From Frankiales bacterium (GTDB taxonomy: Bacteria > Actinomycetota > Actinomycetes > Mycobacteriales > SCTD01), in NCBI GenBank assembly GCA_025965755.1, contig JAOPWI010000113.1, positions 1 to 9,425 of the forward strand: a stretch of DNA of 9,425 nucleotides, given 5' to 3'. Positions 5,293-9,425 of the stretch are shown here, piece by piece. The notes below the pieces were generated by a model. The model was not told the DNA's origin and ran no database searches. It saw nothing but the letters and a program-made list of their open reading frames with translations. The position numbers and the translations under genes are program-made. The first letter of the stretch is position 1. The number at the start of each line of letters is the position of its first letter.

Positions 5293-6168
5293 GTGGCGGG
5301 GGGAGACCCCGCCGGGCTCACGCCCGACGGGCGGATGACGCTCGTCGAGCACCTGTACGAGCTGCGCAGCCGGCTGGCCCGGTCCATGCTGGCCATCGCG
5401 GTCGCCGTCGTCGTCGTCTTCATCCTGTGGGAGCCGGTCTTCGAGTTCCTCAAGGCGCCCTACTGCGCCACCGGCAGCGGGGAGAAGGCCGGCTGCGACC
5501 TGGTGTCGATCCAGGTGTTCGACCAGTTCAAGGTCCGCCTGCGGGTCGCGTTCATCGGCGGCATCGTCGCCTCCTCGCCGGTCTGGCTCTACCAGATCGG
5601 CGCGTTCATCACGCCGGCGCTGCACCGCAAGGAGCGTCGCTACGCCGCGGCCTTTCTGGCCGCCTCGCTCGTGCTGTTCGCCGTCGGGGCGGCCTTCGCC
5701 TATCTGACGATCTCCCGCGGCCTGGACTTCCTGCTCTCGGTCGGCGGCGACGGCATCACGACGCTGGTCGGGGTGCAGAGCTACCTGTCGTTCGTCACGC
5801 TGTGCCTGCTCGCCTTCGGCGTCGCGTTCGAGTTCCCGGTCGTCGTGCTGTTCCTGCACTTCGTCGGCGTGCTGTCGGCTGACCGCATGCGGGCCGCCCG
5901 CCGCGGCACCGTGGTCGGGCTGTTCGCCTTCAGCGCGCTCATCACGCCGTCGCAGGACCCGATCACCTTCGTCGCCATGGCCGGCCCGCTGTGCCTGCTG
6001 TACGAGCTGTGCATCCTCATCGCCCGGGTCCGCGAGCGCCGCAGCCGCAAGCGGTCGCGGCTCCAGCAGGCGGAGCTCGACGACGACACCCCGTCGGTGC
6101 TGGACGCGGCGCCGTCGCCGCTGCCGGCCGCCGCCTCCTGGCGCGACGACGAGCGCTCGCGCCTCTGA
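5293..6168 (+). CDS. tatC: TatC, signal-peptide receptor of twin-arginine translocase
   Basis: TatC binds the twin-arginine signal peptide and recruits TatA. The 291-residue product has six membrane helices. Conserved landmarks are VEHLYELRSRL at residues 18-28 with the signal-binding glutamate E23, SSPVWLYQIGAFITPALHRK followed by a conserved glutamate on the second cytoplasmic loop, and FGVAFEFPVVVLF in helix IV-V. SALITPSQDP comes before the last helix. The charged tail after the last helix (about 240-291: RERRSRKRSR, then acidic, then alanine-proline-rich) is cytoplasmic. The GTG at 5293 abuts the tatA stop with no gap and no Shine-Dalgarno, implying translational coupling. An ATG at 5335 (MTLVEHL) would also give a complete TatC and cannot be excluded, since the 14 extra residues are poorly conserved in the family. 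Confidence 0.95.
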   Translation: MAGGDPAGLTPDGRMTLVEHLYELRSRLARSMLAIAVAVVVVFILWEPVFEFLKAPYCATGSGEKAGCDLVSIQVFDQFKVRLRVAFIGGIVASSPVWLYQIGAFITPALHRKERRYAAAFLAASLVLFAVGAAFAYLTISRGLDFLLSVGGDGITTLVGVQSYLSFVTLCLLAFGVAFEFPVVVLFLHFVGVLSADRMRAARRGTVVGLFAFSALITPSQDPITFVAMAGPLCLLYELCILIARVRERRSRKRSRLQQAELDDDTPSVLDAAPSPLPAAASWRDDERSRL

Positions 6169-6200
6169 CAGGCGGGTTCCCTCGTCGCCGGCCGGGGACG

Positions 6201-6212
6201 TAGCGTGACGTG
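6201..6212 (+). promoter_or_regulatory. Putative leaderless -10 promoter of helY
   Basis: TAGCGT at 6201-6206 matches TANNNT and is followed by exactly 6 bases before the GTG at 6213, the same geometry as for the small membrane protein. It lies in the 44-base gap after tatC. With this geometry the adjacent in-frame GTG at 6210 would be only 3 bases from the -10 box, so 6213 is the better start. No -35 element is convincing. helY may also be transcribed by read-through from tatC. Confidence 0.45.
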
Positions 6213-8921
6213 GTGACCTCCGCCGGCTCCGACCTCTCGCCCGCGGAGCGCTACGCGGCCTTCCGGCGCGGGCAGGGCGGCCCCGCGCTCACCGAGTTCG
6301 AGGCCGGCTACCCCTTCGGCCTGGACGCGTTCCAGCGCACGGCCTGCCGCGCGCTCGAGGAGGGCCGCGGCGTGCTGGTGGCCGCCCCGACCGGCGCCGG
6401 CAAGACGGTCGTCGGGGAGTTCGCCGTCCACCTGGCACTGCGCGAGGGCCGCAAGTGCTTCTACACGACGCCGATCAAGGCCCTGTCGAACCAGAAGTAC
6501 GCCGACCTGGTCGCCCGGCACGGTGCCGAGCGGGTCGGCCTGCTCACCGGCGACAACGCCGTCAACGGCGATGCGGACGTGGTGGTCATGACCACCGAGG
6601 TGCTGCGCAACATGCTCTACGCCGGCAGCTCCACCCTGCGCGGGCTGTCGCACGTCGTGATGGACGAGGTGCACTACCTCGCCGACCGGGCTCGCGGCGC
6701 GGTCTGGGAGGAGGTGATCATCCACCTGCCCGACGACGTTCGGCTGGTGTCGCTGTCGGCGACGGTCAGCAACGCCGAGGAGTTCGCCGACTGGCTGGTC
6801 ACGGTCCGCGGCGACACCGAGGTCGTCGTGGAGGAGCACCGCCCCGTCCCGCTGACGCAGCACGTGCTCGTGGGCACCCGGCTCTACGACCTGTTCGATC
6901 CGGAGGGCGAGGGCAAGGTCAACCGCGACCTCGAGCGGCTCTTCCGCGAGGAGTCCCGGTGGACACCGCGGGACAAGGGCGGCCGGCCGCAGCGGCGCTC
7001 CGTGCCCAGCCGGGCCGACGTCATCGAGCGGCTGCACCGCGAGGGGCTGCTGCCGGCGATCACCTTCATCTTCAGCCGGGCCGGCTGCGCCGCGGCCGTC
7101 GACCAGTGCATCGGCGCCGGGCTGCGGCTGAACTCCTCCGAGGAGCGGGAGCGCGTGCGCCTGCACGTCGAGGCGCGGGCCAAGGACATTCCGCACGAGG
7201 ACCGGCGGGTTCTGGGCTACTGGGAGTGGCTGGACGCGCTCGAGCGCGGGATCGCCGCCCACCATGCCGGCATGCTGCCGACCTTCAAGGAGATCGTCGA
7301 GGAGCTGTTCGCCGACGGCCTGGTCAAGGCGGTCTTCGCCACCGAGACCCTGGCGCTCGGGGTCAACATGCCGGCCCGCTCGGTGGTCCTCGAGAAGCTG
7401 GTCAAGTGGAACGGCGAGACGCACGCCGACATGACCCCGGGGGAGTACACCCAGCTCACCGGCCGCGCCGGCCGCCGCGGCATCGACGTCGAGGGCCACG
7501 CGGTCGTGCTGTGGCAGCAGGGCTTCGATCCCCGCCAGGTGGCCGGCCTCGCGTCCACCCGGACCTATCCCCTGCGGTCGAGCTTTCGCCCCTCGTACAA
7601 CATGGCGGTCAACCTGGTCGGCGCCTTCGGGCGGGAGCCGGCCCGGGCGCTGCTGGAGAGCTCGTTCGCGCAGTTTCAGGCCGACAAGTCCGTCGTCGGC
7701 CTGGCCCGGCAGGTCACCCGCAACCTCGAGGCGCTCGAGGGCTATCGCGAGGCCATGACCTGCCACCTCGGTGACGCGCAGGAGTACGCCCTGCTGCGCC
7801 GGCGGGTCAAGGAGCGCGAGCAGGCGCTGTCCCGGGAGGGCGCCGCCAGCCGCCGGGCCGCCGCGGCGCAGTCGCTGGAGAAGCTCAAGCCGGGCGACGT
7901 GATCCGGGTGCCCAACGGCCGGCGCAGCGGCATCGCCGTGGTCATCGACCCCGGCGTCGGCATCAGCGGCGAGGCCCACCCGCTGGTCGTCACGGAGGAC
8001 CGCTGGTCGGGCCGGCTGTCCTTCGCCGACTTTCCCGGCCCGGTCGAGCCGCTCGGCCGGCTGCGGCTGCCCAAGAACGTCAACGTCCGCTCGCCGCAGA
8101 CCCGCCGGGACCTGGCCTCCTCCCTGCGTGCGCTCGGCCTGGACGCCGGGGTTCGGCCGGGGCGCTCGCGCTCCGGCGCCGCCGACGACCCGCACCTGGT
8201 GTCGGTGCGGGCGGCGCTGCGCCAGCACCCGGTGCACGGCTGTGAGGACCGCGAGGCGCACATGCGCTGGGGCGAGCGGTGGACCCGGCTGCGGTCCGAG
8301 ACGGACGCGCTGGAGCGCCGGGTCGAGGGCAAGACGTCCTCCATCGCGCGGGTCTTCGACAAGGTCTGCCGGCTGCTCGACCGGCTCGGCTACCTCGCCG
8401 GCGACGAGGTCACCGACGCCGGCCGGGCTCTGGCCCGCGTCTACAGCGAGGTCGACCTGCTGGTCGTGGAGAGCATCCGCGAGGGGCAGTGGGACGAGCT
8501 CACGCCGGCCGAGCTGGCCGCGGTCGCCTCGACCCTGGTCTATGAGAGCCGGCGTCCCGACGAGGCCTCCCCGCGCGTTCCCGGCGGGGCGGTGCGGGCG
8601 GCGGTCGAGGACCTGTCGGTCCTGTGGAGCCGGCTGTCCCAGGCGGAGAGCGAGGCGGGGCTGTCCTTCCTGCGCGAGCCCGACCCGGGCTTCGCGTGGG
8701 CGGCCTGGCGCTGGGCCGAGGGCGCCCGGCTCGAGCAGGTGCTCGACGACGACCCCGACATGACGGCCGGCGACTTCGTGCGCTGGTGCAAGCAGCTCGT
8801 GGACCTGCTGGGGCAGATCGGTGACGTCGCGGGCGAGGAGCGGCCCGAGCTGCGGCGCACCGTCCGCCGGGCGATCGAGGCGGTCCGTCGAGGCGTCGTG
8901 GCCTACAGCTCCGTCGTGTGA
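6213..8921 (+). CDS. helY: HelY, Ski2/Mtr4-like DEVH-box RNA helicase
   Basis: HelY is an ATP-driven superfamily 2 helicase related to eukaryotic Ski2 and Mtr4 and is thought to act on RNA in the cytoplasm. The 902-residue product is close to the mycobacterial length (about 906). Motifs in order, numbered from 6213: Walker A APTGAGKT with K64; TTPIKALSNQKY; LTGDNAVN; MTTEVLRNMLY; DEVH at 151-154; SAT at 182-184; AITFIFSRAGC opening the second RecA domain; HHAGMLP; ATETLALGVNMPAR; and QLTGRAGRRGID from 414. A long middle region follows. The C-terminal DSHCT domain (about 740-902) includes LTPAELAAVASTLVYESRRP and GDFVRWCKQLVDLLGQIGD. All catalytic motifs are intact. An in-frame GTG at 6210 is the other possible start, but the -10 spacing favours 6213. 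The stop overlaps the next gene by 4 bases. Confidence 0.95.
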   Translation: MTSAGSDLSPAERYAAFRRGQGGPALTEFEAGYPFGLDAFQRTACRALEEGRGVLVAAPTGAGKTVVGEFAVHLALREGRKCFYTTPIKALSNQKYADLVARHGAERVGLLTGDNAVNGDADVVVMTTEVLRNMLYAGSSTLRGLSHVVMDEVHYLADRARGAVWEEVIIHLPDDVRLVSLSATVSNAEEFADWLVTVRGDTEVVVEEHRPVPLTQHVLVGTRLYDLFDPEGEGKVNRDLERLFREESRWTPRDKGGRPQRRSVPSRADVIERLHREGLLPAITFIFSRAGCAAAVDQCIGAGLRLNSSEERERVRLHVEARAKDIPHEDRRVLGYWEWLDALERGIAAHHAGMLPTFKEIVEELFADGLVKAVFATETLALGVNMPARSVVLEKLVKWNGETHADMTPGEYTQLTGRAGRRGIDVEGHAVVLWQQGFDPRQVAGLASTRTYPLRSSFRPSYNMAVNLVGAFGREPARALLESSFAQFQADKSVVGLARQVTRNLEALEGYREAMTCHLGDAQEYALLRRRVKEREQALSREGAASRRAAAAQSLEKLKPGDVIRVPNGRRSGIAVVIDPGVGISGEAHPLVVTEDRWSGRLSFADFPGPVEPLGRLRLPKNVNVRSPQTRRDLASSLRALGLDAGVRPGRSRSGAADDPHLVSVRAALRQHPVHGCEDREAHMRWGERWTRLRSETDALERRVEGKTSSIARVFDKVCRLLDRLGYLAGDEVTDAGRALARVYSEVDLLVVESIREGQWDELTPAELAAVASTLVYESRRPDEASPRVPGGAVRAAVEDLSVLWSRLSQAESEAGLSFLREPDPGFAWAAWRWAEGARLEQVLDDDPDMTAGDFVRWCKQLVDLLGQIGDVAGEERPELRRTVRRAIEAVRRGVVAYSSVV

Positions 8922-9425
8922 CCCGCGCCGTCCCCCGCGGCGGGCTGCCGGCCGTCGCGGTGCTGCTGCTCGCCTTCAACCTGCGGCCCGCGGTGGCCAG
9001 CGTCGGGCCGGTTCTCGCCGACGTCCGGGCCGATCTGGGCCTGTCCGGGACCGGCGCGGCGGTGCTCGGCGCCCTGCCGGTCCTGTGCTTCGGCGCCGGG
9101 TCGGCGCTGGCCGGACCGCTGGCCCGGCGCTCGGGCCCGGACCGGGCGCTGCTCACCGCACTGGCCCTGACCGTCGGCGGGCTGCTCCTGCGGCTCGGGC
9201 CGTCGCCGGTCACCCTGTTCGCCGGCACGCTGCTCGCCGGGGCGGGCATCGCCGTGGGCAACGTGCTGCTGCCCGCGCTGGTCAAGCGGGACTTCCCCGA
9301 CCGCACCGGCCCGATGATGGGCGCGTACGCGGTCGCGCTCGCCGTCGGGGCGTCGCTGGCGGCCGGCGCGACGGTCCCGGCGGTCGAGGCCTTCGGCGGC
9401 GGCTGGCGCACCGGGCTCGGCGTCT
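8918..9425 (+). CDS. CynX/NimT-family MFS transporter (3' end outside window)
   Basis: Translation from the GTG at 8918 stays open for 169 codons to the window edge. FNLRPAVASVGPVL at residues 20-33 is the hallmark of the CynX/NimT (cyanate or 2-nitroimidazole) branch of the major facilitator superfamily. GNVLLPALVKRDFP at 114-127, followed by DRTGPMMGAY, is a second family signature. About five hydrophobic segments are visible (near 10-30, 47-68, 77-94, 98-120 and 132-152), as expected for the first half of a 12-helix carrier. The substrate cannot be told from sequence; many members are unassigned. The GTG overlaps the helY stop as GTGA with no Shine-Dalgarno, so it is read with helY and probably translated by re-initiation. 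No functional link to the helicase is evident. Confidence 0.88.
   Translation, partial: MTRAVPRGGLPAVAVLLLAFNLRPAVASVGPVLADVRADLGLSGTGAAVLGALPVLCFGAGSALAGPLARRSGPDRALLTALALTVGGLLLRLGPSPVTLFAGTLLAGAGIAVGNVLLPALVKRDFPDRTGPMMGAYAVALAVGASLAAGATVPAVEAFGGGWRTGLGV

Noticed and set aside
5781..8261. Very long open frame (826 codons) on the minus strand, antisense to tatC and helY
   Set aside because: Long antisense frames are common in GC-rich DNA because stops are rare. The product is rich in Arg, Gly, Ala and His without recognisable motifs, while the plus strand encodes complete TatC and HelY.

Overview
This is a window of very GC-rich DNA, with C or G at almost every third codon position, GTG starts and tightly packed overlapping genes. 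All nine recognisable genes or gene families are typical of Actinobacteria. The order pafB-pafC, tatA-tatC, helY is the conserved actinobacterial block also known from mycobacteria and streptomycetes. The lineage looks like a non-mycobacterial, very high-GC actinobacterium, but I cannot name the genus.

Layout. On the minus strand, reading leftwards from 2263, a DUF3866-family protein (1211-2263) overlaps by 4 bases a class III adenylate cyclase with six membrane helices and a HAMP domain (1-1214, 3' end outside the window). On the plus strand, starting only 23 bases from the DUF3866 gene, lie pafB and pafC (2287-4193, 4-base overlap). After a 125-base gap with inverted repeats comes a 111-residue zinc-ribbon protein (4319-4654). 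A small single-span membrane protein follows (4681-4953), then tatA (4999-5292), tatC (5293-6168), helY (6213-8921), and the first 169 codons of a CynX/NimT-type MFS transporter that overlaps helY by 4 bases (8918-9425). No stretch above 300 bases lacks a gene. I saw no tRNA, rRNA, insertion sequence, CRISPR array or sign of recent transfer.

How the genes work together. PafB and PafC form the WYL-domain transcription activator of the LexA-independent DNA damage response. TatA and TatC form the core of the folded-protein export channel. HelY is a Ski2/Mtr4-like RNA helicase. These are housekeeping genes kept together by conserved order rather than one pathway. The minus-strand pair links an uncharacterised DUF3866 protein to cAMP signalling by translational overlap.

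The most notable sequence signal is regulatory. A perfect 10-base palindrome, AGGCTAGCCT, in the 23-base gap between DUF3866 and pafB presents a TANNNT -10 hexamer on each strand, 6-7 bases before each GTG start. This predicts a shared back-to-back promoter making two leaderless mRNAs. The same TAGC(C/G)T-N6-GTG layout precedes the small membrane protein and helY, and it moves the preferred helY start to 6213. I found no new defence, mobile or biosynthetic system here.
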